A DNA stretch of 64,000 nt from Pomacea canaliculata (GCF_003073045.1 NC_037590.1:18462708-18526707); one strand, 5' to 3'; numbered from the stretch's first letter, positions 48,001-60,962 are shown. The notes: a model not told the origin generated them from the sequence alone. Numbers and translations are program-made.

Positions 48001-48347
48001 TGTGAGAGAGAGAGAGCAAGAAAGGGAGAGTGGGTGGGTAATAAAAGAATGGAGAAAGAAAAGGACATCTAAAACAAAATCAGAATACTGTGTATCATTT
48101 AGCTTTGCATTGTTTCATGTTGAAGTAAATGAAAAGTCATCTGTGGCAATTTTAATTCTGTGCAGGTCTCATGCCATACAATTTCATCTGCACTCAAACT
48201 GGCAGCATTTTGGCTGAGGTCAGCTCTCTGAATGATATTTTTTCACTATGGACCATGCTTCAAATGGCAGTGCTTGCATTTGTAGCTCTTGTGCCCAGTT
48301 TTCTGATCAAGAAAATACATCAAGCCAAAATACGAAAAGAACTTTAA
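45062..48347 (+). CDS. TMEM41A: Transmembrane protein 41A (VTT/DedA domain)
   Basis: Exons: 45062-45068 (MA), 45268-45442, 46548-46701, 47370-47531, 47792-47929, 48166-48347. Family motifs are IYKQTFAIPGSVFL, NVLAGALFGAWSGF, SACGATFCYLLS, FFYLLFLRLFPMSPNWFMNM, GLMPYNFICTQTGSIL and a lysine-rich end. TMEM41-family proteins are multi-pass ER membrane proteins with lipid scramblase activity. Exon lengths total 818 nt, one short of a multiple of 3. In exon 5 the frame must shift by one near 47896-47902 to pass from PIVGVP to IHFFLSVFIG, which matches the family. Without that base a stop (TAG) ends the exon. This is probably an assembly indel, less likely a real lesion. Intron 3 starts with GC (G|GCAAGT), a rare GC-AG intron. 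Expected length is 272 aa with the base restored. Confidence 0.93.
45450..45500 (+). repeat. SINE fragment (copy 3, tail only)
   Basis: CATAAAGCTGGTCCTGAG followed by AAAAGTATGGTCTCGAAC repeats the tail of the SINE copies at 7400-7610 and 20530-20715. It starts a few bases after the TMEM41A exon 2 donor. Confidence 0.55.
45928..46102 (+). mobile_element. 175 bp MITE, copy 2
   Basis: The length, terminal repeats (CAGGGCTTCTGCT / AGCAGAAGCCCTG) and body are as in 30321-30495, with only about five differences. ATTGA on both sides suggests a 5 bp (or slightly longer) target duplication. It lies in TMEM41A intron 2. Its perfect termini imply recent activity. Confidence 0.87.
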
Positions 48348-49284
48348 TGACACTGTTTTGGCTGCTTCTGTATAGAAAGCTTGACTGATAAGATGCCTTT
48401 TTTTTTTATACCTGAAATGTTGATACCATTTAGCTTGGTTATCACATACCACATCCCTGAATACTTTTGTGTGAGAATGTTAGTGCTGTTTGTCAAATAA
48501 GCTTTACTCTGAAATCAGGAGGGCAATGTCACTAATACCATGTGAAGAGACATCCTGCCCTGTCATATCTTTTTCTTGAAGATATGCATGCATTTTTGTT
48601 GTTGTTGTTTCAAATGTCTTAAAATCCTGGCCTGTGCAGTATTGATGTTACATTTTTTTTTCTTTTAAAGAGCTGTTACAGGCTGAAGACATAAGCCTTC
48701 TTGTCCATAAGATTGGAGCATGATTATGATCTTTGCTCACACTTTGTTTTAATTGCAGTTGTCCTGCAACTAACTCAGGGCCAGAAAAAATGTGTTTGAT
48801 GAATCCTTTTTTCATCCTGTATTCCTCTGATTTATTGTCGAGTCTTGATCTTAGTATTTATTTTAATATAGGTTTCTTGAGGGTTATTTTAGATTTTTAA
48901 GCTGTTGGATTGAGATAACCCAACATTGTTGCACAGTCTGGAAACCCCATATTCTTCCCTACAGAAAATTTGAAAATAACCTGTTATAATTTTTTTCTAA
49001 AAAAAAAAAGAAGAAAAAGGTCAAGACATTTTGGCTGCAGATTTTTATTTTAATATATTTTTTGTGGTGAATGGAAGTATGAAGGCTGTAAAAAAGTTGC
49101 TGGAATGTAGCATACAGTAAATTAACCACTAATTTTGTAACAGATGCGTTGTATTGAAGTGTGTAGCATTACAACTTATGGTGACTCAGAGTTTGAAGGT
49201 GAAAAGTATTACACCTGTTTCAAACAAAACGTAATGCTTTAAAAAAAATTGTAATCACATATCTTTCAAAACGTTGTATCAAGA
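48348..49284. other. Convergent 3' ends of TMEM41A and Shisa-like gene A
   Basis: AT-rich DNA between the TMEM41A stop and the Shisa-like stop. It includes A runs near 49000 and no coding sequence. Both 3' UTRs probably lie here and may overlap. Confidence 0.5.
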
Positions 49285-52200
49285 TCACACCGATGAGTCG
49301 CTGTCATATGCAGGGGGTGGGTCACCCAAGATGCTTTGACTATCACCTGTCTGTTGTGTGTGATCTCCATCATGAAACTCTTGCCATGTTAGATGAGAGG
49401 AGTCAGCAACCAGGGTTCGAGGTTTTGGGTGACCTGTCCTGGCGTCTTGATCTCTGCTTGTGAAGCCGAGAGGCATAGCTTGAAGAGAGCTTTCTGACTC
49501 TGACTGGCTGTCCTCCATAAACGACTGGCAATCCTCCTCAAATGATAGTCTGTCATCAAACGCTGCGGAAGGAAGGGTGCTGTAATGAGGCGGTGAATCA
49601 CACTCACCCTGTTCATTTTGCTCTTGCAGAAGATATGTACTCGAGATCGCTGCCTCTTCTTTGGATGCGTGCATCACTGCGGTCTGCGCTTGTAAAGTGC
49701 AGTAGGAAGGCGGAGGACATCGAAGTGCGTCGTCTGCTGTTGCTGCCGGGAGCTGCACCTGCGCAACTTCCGGCTCTCTTGCTGTAGGTAAAGGATGCAC
49801 CTCACAGTCACCCAACACTGTCATCTCGAGTTGGTCGCTGACACTGGATTCCGAATCTTCTCGATTTATGGGTCTTTCACTCGTCAGGAGAGCTGTGTAT
49901 ATACGCAAAGCCAAACTGTTCAATGCCCTTCGTCTTGAGACTGCAAAATATGAAGGGCAAAAACTTCAGATTGTTGTCAGCTGCGTACATATCCTGCAAT
50001 ATAATGCCTATCCTTACTTAGCCACTCATTGTAATTGACTGTTCTTAACTGTGAAGTCTGAAATGATTACAAAAAATTGCATTATTTTCATGATTTAGTT
50101 CTTTTCTTACGTGTTTTCAGTTTGTGCTATTGGTACATTACTTTTTAGTTAATATTTTTGTTGGCCGTCAGAAATAAGAAGGATTGATATTTTGTGTGTG
50201 TGTGTGAGAGAGAGAGAGTTTGAAAGTCAAGGACAACGTATAATACTCCTTCTTTTACGTAGTCTCTCTAGCTAAAGCCTAGCATATCTTCTGGTTATTT
50301 CTAACCACATTAGCCAACCTGCTGACGTGTTGAGAGCAGTAGAGGACGTAACCCTTGACCTCACACTTTGGGTCAGCGGTGGTGTTTTTCTACAGCAATT
50401 GCAACTGCAGTTTCGATGGCGACCGTTCTTTACACAACAGTAGATGAGGAGTGCCATAAGTATGTGGCCACCAAAAACTGCGAAAAATACCATCAGAGCC
50501 TCTTTTGTTGACACCTCGTTGCTGCAGACATATACAGATGACTGTGGGGGAAAAAAAAAAATCTGAACATGAAATGCAGTAACACACTATATTTATCCCA
50601 GATGAGCATTGGAATCCTTTTAGTACTCAATGTAAGCTTTGTTGTTGCTGTAAATGACATCCAGGAAATGTGCATTTTGCAAACGAAGAGATAAATTACA
50701 ACAGGTTTATGTTTTATGTCTCTTCAAATGATAGTTACCCCCACCCGTCTTTTTGTTTACCTGCGCTTTTGTTCAGAACTTGATTGTCTGCGATTTTGGC
50801 AACACTCTTCTCTTCCCTGCATCCCACAGCACCAGTCAAAGTCAGGGGGGTTCTGTGCTTGTGGGCAGATGAAGTAGGTGTGTACCTCTCCGTCTGGCCG
50901 GGCGTCAAACACATTAGTGCAGATGGTTGGCACTAAGCACAGAAGCAGGTGTGGTTAAAATAAAATAAAACCCACTAAAGCCTCTCGGAGATAGAGAGAA
51001 AAAAAAAAAAAATTCAAGGGCACAGGTTAGTTGTTCAGCACATCGCGACCTACTGCCTCATGAGACCTCTGCGCACGATGCATGCATCCATTTACTTGTC
51101 AATAAGAAGCAGCTTTAAGATCGCGGCTGTGATTGAAAACAAAAACTCCCAGTGGGATGCATCAGCTGGAGCTAGCAAGGGAACGATGCATTAGCCTTAA
51201 GATGTGACAGGAAGGTGGTGGCAAGGAAAGGGGGATGTTTGGAGAGGAAAGGAGGGATAAGTAAAGCAAAAGACAGATGAGTTGAAAAAAAAAGATGGTA
51301 TAGAGGAGGTGGGTGGGTGGGATAAAGACGAAAACGCCTTTGAATGGAAGAAAAAGAGGAGAGAGTGGCTAGGGAAAACTGAGTAGATAGAGGGTGGGTG
51401 AGACGACAGACGAAAGGAAGAAGAAAAGAAGTGAAGGGATGTAGTTTGGTGAAAGAAAGGCAAGCACTACAGGGTGAGAAGGAAGAAATGAGGCAGGTGG
51501 TAAGAAGAGAAAGACAAAGTGAGAGGAGGGGAAAAAAAACGTGGAAGGGAGAGAGAGGGGTTGGGAGGAGATAAAGTTGTTTTTAAGATGCTTTGTCGTT
51601 AGAGACAGAGTGGAGAACGTCGCTGCCACAAATACTCACTCTCACTTGGATGTGTCACGTACGCACTGGACTTGAGATAGGAATCTCCTCCGTAAATGTT
51701 CGATACATTTTCCTTCCATGTCTTGTCCGTGAAGGAACTTGAGCCTTTGATAACCCTTAACCCTGCGCCTGCACTTCTCTCGGATCTGTGCTGAGATCTG
51801 CCTGTCCAGATGAAATCTGGATTTGAAGCGTGTCTTGCATCCAGGGACGCGATCGTCATGGCTGTCAGAAAGGTCACGTGACCGAGTAAAGAACGACATG
51901 ATACAAAATATTGAGGCTTTCTCAATGAGTGATTGATTCCGCTCTCGGCGTGTGCTGTGAGTGAGCGTGATAAAAGGTCATGATGAGATACATTTCTGCG
52001 AAGAGGTTACTATCAGTATTTGACAGCATCTATCTGCACACACACTTTTATATATTTTAAGATAGACCGGATCTTTTGGCCATAAATGTAGAACGTGCCA
52101 CATCTACAATCGATGTATTATTATATTGACATGATCACGATTAATACTAAAACCTTTGATTATTGACTACAGCAAACGCCACATACAGAAGACCTATGCA

Positions 52201-55200
52201 TATCTGTTGTGTATTGCAACTCTTTTAACATTATTTTATTTTCTCCCTCTCTCCCACCCCTCTCTTATCTCCCTCTCATGTTTAGGCTTAGGTTTGCTCT
52301 ACTTAATCGCTCTTCCTGCAGCATAATGCACGGTAAAAGCCAACCATTCTAATCGGTAAACGCTTGCCATTCAGCCAGGTGTGTCTGTCCTTGGCCCATT
52401 CATTACGGGAGCCGACGACGCACAGAAAAGACGGTTATAAGCACATTTACCTGCGTACCACACCCGAACCAGACCCACTGTCGGCGTATGGATGGCCATA
52501 GTCGCAAACAGGCAACGATCGACGTCAGGCCAGCTCCTGTCCACAGGACGTATTGGCTTCCTGTCCAGCGACTCGGTCAACTCGGATCTGGCTTTGTCTG
52601 GTGCTGCTGTTGCCTACATCACAAGCCGGGGTTTCAGCTGTGGCTGCCATGTTTTTCACTGTTCCGGCAGAAGTACGACTACGACAACCGAGTCTCTGCG
52701 TGTATGTGTCAACAGACAAGAACGACAATCGATTAGTGGTTCCCTCTCTCCCACCCACCTGCCGCTCCTGTCTGCAGTGCCATCGACAAAGAGCGTCAGA
52801 CACCCGGCTGGGTGGAAACGCCATACCTGCGCCCCGGTTGTGCCGTGTGCCAGTGCTGTCGAACATGCTGAAGTAAAGTGCTATTATGTAACAAAGCTAA
52901 AGATGCGTGAAGTCACTTTTTTTTTCTATTTTAGCGGAGTGAATAAAAATCAGCTTTCTCTGGAACTGCAGGCATCGGAAGTCTCGGCCGGCGTTTCATC
53001 AAATATCTCGACCCTTAAAGGGGGCTCCTTCGCTTTATTTAAAACGAACAGTTGGTGCGGAATGATAAGACTGCGCGTGCTTATTGAATGCACGAGGATA
53101 CCGTTCATCTACAACGCCATGGGAAAATATTTGCATGAAAGTGGTAAATGATGGCCGCGAGGTTCAAAGAAACACTATATTGATGCAGTTTAGAGAGAGA
53201 GAGAGAAAAGGAGCATGAGGATGCTAAGCTTTTAAAAGTTAGAATATTAAATGGTGAGGAGGAGGAAGAGGAGGGGAAGGAGAAGTTGTACACTAACTTA
53301 ACTGAATGTGGTACGCAAAGACATAATTTGTCTTCTATTTCTCATAAGGGGCACCGGTCAAATAATCATTGTATTACAGAAAGTCTCTTCATACGTCGAA
53401 CACGTTTAAAGCTTGAAAGAAAAGGCGTTTTAGATTGTCGTTTCCTAAAGAAACTTTGTAATGTGTCGTGTTTCTAACAGACTTATAAATTAGTTTCAGA
53501 GTGGGACGATGAGGTAGATAATTTGTATTTTTATTAGTTCTCTCTCTCTTCCCACTCCTTTCTCTGCGAGACCCATACACCCCTGCATATTTATGCCCTT
53601 GGGTGCGCAAGCGCGCACGCACACAATGCAAAAAATAAGAATAAGTTATCTCGAGTGCCATGAAAGAAGAAAAACTAATATAAATATTAGAGGGCTTAAG
53701 CTCCGAATTTAATGCAGCAAATTTCCGTGTGTGCATGAGGTAAATGATAAATGTCTTCATATGCAGGGCCAAGGAGAGATTAACAACGCAAAGAAGTGTC
53801 ATACTCCAGCAACGGGACCTTCCCTTGCCACTTGAAGCAGACAATTCACTCCCCTGGCGCTGGCATGTTTGTGTGTGAGAGAGAGAGAAAAAGGAAAGAC
53901 TAGACGAGGAGAAGGAAAGGACGAAAAAGATGGAAAACGTTTCTTTCTGACCTTCCACTTTGTCACGGAAAATTCTGCAGGCATTATTTAAATATTGCTA
54001 GCGACTGGGTTGTCTACCGCTTGTCTACACATTAATGTATAACTCTATTCTACCTCACCCTTTCTTTAGACACAAGAAATTATTGTCTGTTATGCAACTG
54101 CACACTCAGACCAGTCTTAACTTTCTCTCGCAAGCATGAACTCACCACAGTTATGTTCACTTACCAGCATGAGGCACGAACACCCAAAGATTTCTTTTTG
54201 GAAACTCATTCATACTCTTAAAATAGCCTGCTTAAAAGGGATCTGACATTTTCTAGACATGTATTGATAAAACCAGTCTTTTAGACTTGTGTCATCTTAA
54301 GGGAAAAAAAAAAGCACAAAGACCAGACACAACAACGAAACCCCAGTAAATCTATCATTATATACAAATGAATGTATGTGTGTATGTGTCACTTCAACAC
54401 CATTTGGTATTGCTTGAATTGAAAGCTTACTGTTGTACAGCTTTGCTTTACCTGTGTACTCATAATTTTAAAAATACTTTCATTTTATTCTTTGAATTCT
54501 TTCTTTCCGAAAAAGTGTTAAAAACAACTGTTAATGCATACAGACCTTTGATTCCTTCACAACCGCACAAAAACAGTAATCGGATAAACAGCTAAAATAT
54601 GTCAGGAGGCAATAAAAACCAATAGCAATTTTTTTTGTATTAGACAAAGAGAATCTCATTTTTATCGTTTTACACTTAGGAAAAAGCAAATAAACAAAAA
54701 TATAACAGTTCTCATATGTCGCTAATGGAACGTTACCCAAGCGCACGAAATCAAAACAACAGACATGCGAACGAAGATTAAGCACGTACAGATGGGACAA
54801 TCAGGTTGACAAATGTGACAATCGCGTTGGCAGATAAGACAATCACGTTGACAGATGTGAAAATCGCGTTGTGACATAAGATGTCAGCTTCCTTTGTCTT
54901 TCTCCTATTTTGGGTAGTTGGAATTTGGAGTTCTGGTACCGAGTGTTTCCACAGTTCGGTAGGAAGTTGAGAGATAGTCCTTACCCAAAAAAGAGCAACA
55001 CTTTTTTAATCCAAGGTGGGTTTCAAATACCTTTCTGTCCAAAACATGGAGTGTATTTTATTCAGAATTGTCCATTTGTCACGTTTTGCTGTCCGTTGGT
55101 CAGACAGTAGGTGCTTTCTCGCTCACCTCACGCATTCAACACTACTTAAAGTCATAGTTACTTCTGAACTTTTCCCCACAATTGCCATAACATTCAACAC

Positions 55201-58053
55201 ACATGGCAAAAAAAAAAAAAAAAAAAAAAAAGCGTTTCACGAAAATTCAGTAACAGCCATCGTATTGTTTTCTGCTTTTGTTTGTTTTTTTGTTTTTGAT
55301 TAGACAGGAGTCTCCTGATCCGGACCAGTTCTGGGTTGATCATTGATTGCCAGTTGACGTAGACTTGGACAAGAGCCATGTGAGAAGCTACGGTTGTACG
55401 TGTCAAAGCTCAACTGATGATCCGAACATTGCTTGTTTCCTCCCATTCGCCAGTCACCTCCCAGCCAGCGTTCTTCCATAAAGCCCACTTCACACTACAT
55501 TCCGACTGATCGGGTCCTCAGACCCAATCCTACTTCTGAAGTTACGAATCCAGTTTACGTGTTTGAAGTTTGACTTCCATTGCCTACATTCTGTTCTCTC
55601 AGTTAGGGGCTGCGATCATTAGAGACCTGTTTCGGGTACCTCCTGCCCAATTTAAAAAAAGGTGGGCAGCGGCGCCGTCTATGAAGCGACACAGGACAGA
55701 CAACTTATCACACGTAGAGAATCAGGATACACGTGCTCGGCAGTCATCACACTTCTCCTCGTCGATGCTTAGGAACAAAGAAGATTGCGCAACACAGAGG
55801 AAGACAGGAGGGGGCTAAAGCTGGTCAGTCTCCGACTGCGGGGGGCTGCCGTCGCTGGGACTGGATACAGTTCGTGTGACGCCGTGCGAGAAGGCAGGGA
55901 ATGCTGGGATGCAGTGCTCTTCGCTTGAAGCTGCTCCTTTGCAGCCCGTCCCGACTGCGCTTGCGTCAACAGCTGACAGGAAGTGACTTGCTGATCGGGC
56001 TGTTCTCTGGGACAGGAGCTGAGACTGGAAACGGCAGCAGAGTCGGAGAAAGGCTGAACGGCAACAGTGACGTCATAAAGGGGCGGCGGGTCGGTCAGCC
56101 GTCCACCGTCTTTGGATTTCTCGTCTGGCGAGAGAAAAAAAAATACTTTACAGTGTAAACATCTCTTTCTCTCTCTCACACACACACACATCTTCATCCT
56201 TTGCATGCCGAGTTAGTAACATTTACCTCTAAAACTAACTCAGTGTTAATTGCTCATATTAACTACAAAAATGCACCACCGTGCTATACTATTCGACCTG
56301 TGATGATGATTCCGTGGCAACATCCCTACGCTACATTTTGATCTTTTGCTATGCGGCTTTTTTTTTGCAGTAGAAGCAGGGTGGAGGGTAAAGGTCTAAA
56401 TGCCTACTTTTTCTTATTTATCAGCTTTTCCATGTGCCTGAGAATTTCTTCCTCCCACTCTCCACCCACCTTTACAGCGAGTAAGAGGATAGGGAGAGAG
56501 CAAGGAGAAAAACCAATCCTGGCAGAATTTCCGCAAAGGGAATGCCTCTGGCGTCTGGCATCGACTTTGTACGTCGGCTGGCTGCCATTTCTACACCTCG
56601 CGAGATGATAGTGAGAGCATTTTGACTATCACTTTACCAGTATGACTACACTCTCATCTCGCTACCACCGCAGCGATAACACAGACGGAAGCAGACTTTT
56701 GGAGAAGGGGGGTGGAGGTAGATAGTACCACTGAAAGAGAGCAGGGGTGGGAGGAGATTGGGAGGAATACCAGTCGGTACCTAAGACCTACCCTCCACCC
56801 TTTACCCAACTTGTTCAATGATGCTGCTCTCTGTTCCTGACAGACGCTTTGTGCTGGTCACAATCGACAGGTCGCCCAAGGCCCTGGGACTAAGTGGGCA
56901 GGTCTACAGCTGTATCTCTATACAGGCCAGTGAGCAAAAAGTGTTTTTATCGTGCATCCACTAGGTAAGATTACCCCATTGCAAGCTTCTGGAACATCAG
57001 ATAAGCCATTCCCATTCCGACGAGTGGTCGGAGATCTTCTATTCACAAAGTGCTGGTAGCCGCAGCTCCGAGAACTGAGAAACAGAGCTTGCAGAGCCGT
57101 TGCTCCTGAAGCAGGTCAGATTTGTTGATATCCCGCTGGAACAAGGGGATGCAACCCACTCGTCTTTGGAATACCCAGGATGAACGCTGTTTACGGGACT
57201 GCATCCTACCAAAGAACCTATCTGATATGGAAGGCTCATGGATTGCAGATAGTCCTTTGTAGTCCTTTATGATCAGTGGACGGATGCGGATGTTGTATCA
57301 GGCGAGTGGAGATGCCTCAACGTCTGTTCTTGAACACGAAAACTGAAGAACAAATTACTCATGTTTTTTTCAGGAAATCTTAGAAGGAATGAGACGGAAT
57401 TTCAGGTTTTGCAATAGTGCTGGGTTTGTAGATTTTCATGACACTTGGGTTTTTGAAGGCAGTAGGTCTGTGAATTCTATCAGCTCAGAGGTTTTAAAGA
57501 CGCTGGGTCTGTAGGTTTTCCCAGCTCTAGGGATTTTAAAGACACTGTTTTTCAGATTCTGACGATTCTTGGGTTTTCAAAGGTGCTGGGTTTATGGGTT
57601 CACTGAGCTATTGGATTTCGACAGCTTCCCGTGTCTTCTGTTTCCCGTTCAATATTCTATCATCCACCTCCTCCTGTGTACATCGATCTGGCTTTTTTTA
57701 TCAGCAAGATTGTGCACACCAGCCTCGAATCCGCATAAATGCAAATAAAATATACTTGATTTTGCAAAGTCACGCCTTTCCTACTGTTATTTTATTCTCT
57801 TGGTCACTAGTCTGGTGATGACTCTGGAACAGAAAACCAACCTCTAGGGGCTCTCTCGGGCCTGATATATGCTCTGCAATTTGCTGTAGATAACTTGTTT
57901 TACTTTCCTCAAGTGTTAGGAAGAAGTTTTTGAGGAATGGGACATTATTCAGCAACTCATCAACGCAAGCGAAGCTCGACCTATGACGCGATAGTTACCT
58001 CCATGTATCCAGAGTATCGCCAGCCAAAGACTTACAACGAAGAGAACCTTCAT
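49285..58053 (-). CDS. Shisa-like transmembrane adaptor A
   Basis: Exons on minus: 58053-57999 (coding; exon begins 58059), 51861-51640, 50932-50761, 50521-50367, 49940-49285. All phases fit and give 419 aa. Order: signal peptide MKVLFVVSLWLAILWIHG; an extracellular linker; a six-cysteine Shisa domain (CTNVFDARPDGEVHTYFICP, then DFDWCCG and EECC); a transmembrane helix (ALMVFFAVFGGHILMALLIYCC) with a cysteine-rich CSCNCC palmitoylation-like stretch; and a long cytoplasmic tail with PPPSY, PPHY and PPPAY (WW-domain ligands) and C-terminal DSSV (PDZ ligand). Shisa proteins act in ER/Golgi or plasma membrane to modulate receptor trafficking. The first exon follows a strong acceptor, so a 5' UTR exon lies farther upstream. 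Intron 1 (6.1 kb) encloses the last exon of gene B. Joining 57999 to 51861 is inferred from phase and the lack of any other signal peptide. Confidence 0.75.
51206..51575 (+). repeat. Polypurine/polypyrimidine tract
   Basis: About 370 bp of the + strand are overwhelmingly A and G (GGAAGG, GAGAGG, AAGAAAAGAAG), with few pyrimidines. On the transcribed Shisa-like strand it is a long pyrimidine run within intron 2. It explains the Ser/Phe/Pro-rich minus frames at 51197-51629, which are not genes. Confidence 0.75.
51862..55768 (-). other. Shisa-like A intron 1, lower part; nothing coding recognised
   Basis: CpG is moderately frequent between 52370 and 53150. Frames of 219 aa (52492-53151 +) and 113 aa (52525-52866 -) overlap there without recognisable domains. 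The rest is AT-rich with GA microsatellites (53190, 53875) and a 21 bp tandem repeat (54796-54879). Confidence 0.5.
54796..54879 (+). repeat. Four-copy 21 bp tandem repeat
   Basis: The units are 54796-54816, 54817-54837, 54838-54858 and 54859-54879, each of the form GACAATCxCGTTGxCAGATxx. Odd copies end in GT and even copies in AA, so a 42 bp dimer seems to be the duplicated unit. Confidence 0.8.
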
Positions 58054-60962
58054 TAGACTCTGAGAAAAAAAAAAATAATGAAAGGAAGGATTGAACGCGA
58101 TGTGAAAAAAAAAAAACCAACAAACAAACAAAGAGCTAGCTGGGTTCAAGGGTCAACGTGCGTAGTGATCTTGAGCTCATAACAAGTCTAATTCCAGGGC
58201 GGTGAACAGTGCGATAATAGCAAGACTCGCAGACGGCATGAGTGACAGTTGTGATGTGGTCTGGTGGCAGAACCCAGCAGAAGAAGCTCACGATTGGGAG
58301 GAGGTGGCCATTGAGTGACGTCAGCTGTCAGGAGGAGCGTGCACTGGACGTCTACAAAGACAGCTTCCCTCCTTTCTCTTTCTGTGTGTGTGTGAAGTGC
58401 CTACAGATATGTGTATGGTTGTGTGTGCGTGCGTGCGTGCGCGTGGGAATGCGTACATATGTGCTTCACTCCTTTCGTTAACATAAGTACGTGTAAAATA
58501 AAGTAGACCTTTCTTTCCCAGAAGGAAATGTCAAGAGAAAAAAGATACCATCACAAACCTGATTACCAACCGCAGATTTATCTGAATCTTGCGTCAAATT
58601 AAATTTGTTTTTTTCCCCACTTTCATTTAATAAAAGTCGGATTCTCTTCAGACTGGCTCTTTCATTTCTAATGCAGAGCGTGAGTCAACTCCTTTTCAAT
58701 GCTAATATGGAACCTGACTCAACAAAACCACGGCATCACCTCCTCTCCTCCTCGCTTCTGGATGGCTTGTTCTGCCCCGGCATGCTAATTAAATTAAAAA
58801 AAGCAATTTCATTTTTCATTTAAGCTTCACAACTATTCTCCGTTTTCTGTAGGCTGGCGTCGTTAAAATGGGATCCAGAGACGTCTCAATCGAAGAAAAG
58901 CATATCTCTGTCCCTTTGATGGAAAAAAGGTTATAAAGCTCTACACGGAAGAAAAGCACTCCTGCTCCTTTGATGGGAAAAAAGAGGAGGGAACAGATTT
59001 CAGATTTGTTTCAGGTCAATGTTGCTTGCGTCTCTGTTCGCACAGACTGAATAAAATGCCCCGCGCGTGCAGGCAGACTGACGAGGAGAGAAAAAATAAT
59101 CTTTTCTTCCCATCATCTGTCATCTTTGCCCGCTGCACCAACGGTCGCACCGTCTTCCGCACCATCCTCACCACCACCTTTCGCACCGCAATATGCTTCT
59201 AGTTCAACAGTGAGCCGACCTGCAAAAAGTTTCTCCAAAGCCTTGAAAAAATAAAAAAAATATCGCCACTATCCTCTTCTTCCTCCGGCATCACTTTTAT
59301 ATCCCGCCTCATCCTCCTCCTCTTTCACGATGTACCAGTTCCTAATTGCTAAAGGGGGTATGGGATGAAGCCATGTTTCTTCTCAAAGAAATGCAAGACT
59401 TTTCTGAACTGAGCCACACTCACTGTTACAAATACTAGTCGAGCGCACAGGAACTCTTCAGTATAGGAGAAGATTTTTTTCTGCTTTCTTAGTGGCAGGT
59501 GAAAATGCCGATGTTTGAAGGTTTATATCTTGAAAATTAAACATAATTATTTAATCATATTTTGGGAATTATTATTTTTAAGTGAACTTAACATAATCAA
59601 TAAGAAAGAAAAAAAAAATCCCCCTCCCTTTTTGCGCTCAGTCGCGCTAACTAGATGCTAATACATAGTAACGAGCTAAAATGTTTCCAAGTATTACTAG
59701 TTTAGCTAACTGTTAGGCATCAGCATCTAGCTATTGTGATTGTGCATCCAGTCCCACGAGACTAGTCCCACGAAAGCTCTTATTTCATACAGTGGCGCAT
59801 TGTAAGTGTTTCCGAGTCATTTAGTTTTCTTAAGCAGCATTTGTTCTCTTCCAATAGATGTCACAAAGAAAGTGTCCAGGTACCCTCCTTTTTATGATAA
59901 TCATCATTGCTTTCATTGTATGTTGACTCCTCCACTCTGTTCACATCCATTATCCAGCAATTTCGCATGTAAATCGTGCCTTCCATCGCCACATGGCTGC
60001 AGGGCGCCTTCTGATATCCTCCCAAACTTTCATGTAAGCAACTCGATCTCTTTAATCTCACGCCTTTAGCTGGCAGTGGTGATGTTTTGCTCCATCAGCT
60101 TCCGTTTCTACCCTGATACCCACTCAGTCACTTTGGCTTCCTGCTATCAGTTTCCGGTGGCTTTGTTTTTAAGTCTTAAGTAAAGTCGCTTTAAAAGGTT
60201 CATGCAAATGTTCAGTTTTGTTCTCCATGGCAACAAGTCGGGACTTAATTAAAAGCAAGAATGACTCATCCTTTAAGGTACTTTTTTCCTTGGGACAAAT
60301 CCAAAAAAAGGTTTAACAATTTTTTGTTGTTTTTGGCCTTAAGCACTTCCTCTTTTAACTTCCTTATCATCTGGTGATGGTGTGTGTGTGGAATTCACTT
60401 CTGCAATGTATATAGATTACCTAGAGGACATTTAGTGAAGAAATTTCTTCGACAAATGTCTGAAACTTTAAAAACAAATCTAATTCATCACACGTGTCAG
60501 CTAATGTATGGCTAAAGTATGTTTTATACACATCGTGTCTGAGGCAGTTACGCAATTCGTTATCTCTTCTTATCATCTTATTTTTAAATTCTTCCATGAG
60601 AAACATGAGCTTGTAATTATCTGTAATCTTATATATATATATATGAATCGTAAAAGTTAATTTGTTTCCCATATCACCCCGTCCTTTTCTCTGCCTTTTT
60701 GTAGATGTCGAAAAAGTAGTGACAATACATCAGTTAAAAGTGCACCCATCACTAAAATTCTTCATAACACTGGCATTGACATCAGTAATGAAGTCAAATT
60801 CACTGAAGGCATTTACCTGGATCGATCATTATTGACACAGGTGGTATGTTCTTGTCGCAGCAAAATACCTTGCACAGGTAAAGCAGTGCGTAGATGAGGC
60901 CGATGCCGCCTACAGAAGTGCAGACGATGACGACGATGATGCCCACACTGGAGAAGTCGTGT
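55769..60962 (-). CDS. Shisa-like transmembrane protein B, 3' exons (partial)
   Basis: Two phase-compatible exons on minus: 60962-60817 encodes HDFSSVGIIVVIVCTSVGG, then IGLIYALLYLCKVFCC (one transmembrane helix ending in a cysteine cluster). 56124-55769 encodes DEKSKDGGRLTDPPPLYD and a Ser/Gln-rich tail to a stop. Helix, CC cluster and a juxtamembrane PPPLY motif match the Shisa plan and resemble gene A. The signal peptide and cysteine domain exons should lie upstream, beyond 64000. I found none between 60963 and 64000 on this strand. Its last intron contains the signal-peptide exon of gene A. The tail beyond PPPLY is low complexity, so the true 3' end could differ. Confidence 0.6.
57416..57601 (+). 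repeat. Diverged minisatellite, about 42 bp period
   Basis: Four full units and part of a fifth begin near 57416, 57460, 57501, 57543 and 57584. Each has the form GCTGGGTxTGTAGxTTTTC...GGxTTTTAAAGAC. It lies in the intron shared by the two Shisa-like genes. Confidence 0.7.

Noticed and set aside
52492..53151. 219 aa plus-strand frame
   Set aside because: Three frames on both strands are open together over CpG-richer DNA. There is no recognisable domain and composition drifts along its length; most likely chance.
53389..53958. 189 aa minus-strand frame with a hydrophobic start
   Set aside because: The hydrophobic serine-rich start derives from a GA-rich repeat; the rest is not conserved-looking. 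Phase and position do not give a better Shisa signal exon than 58053-57999.
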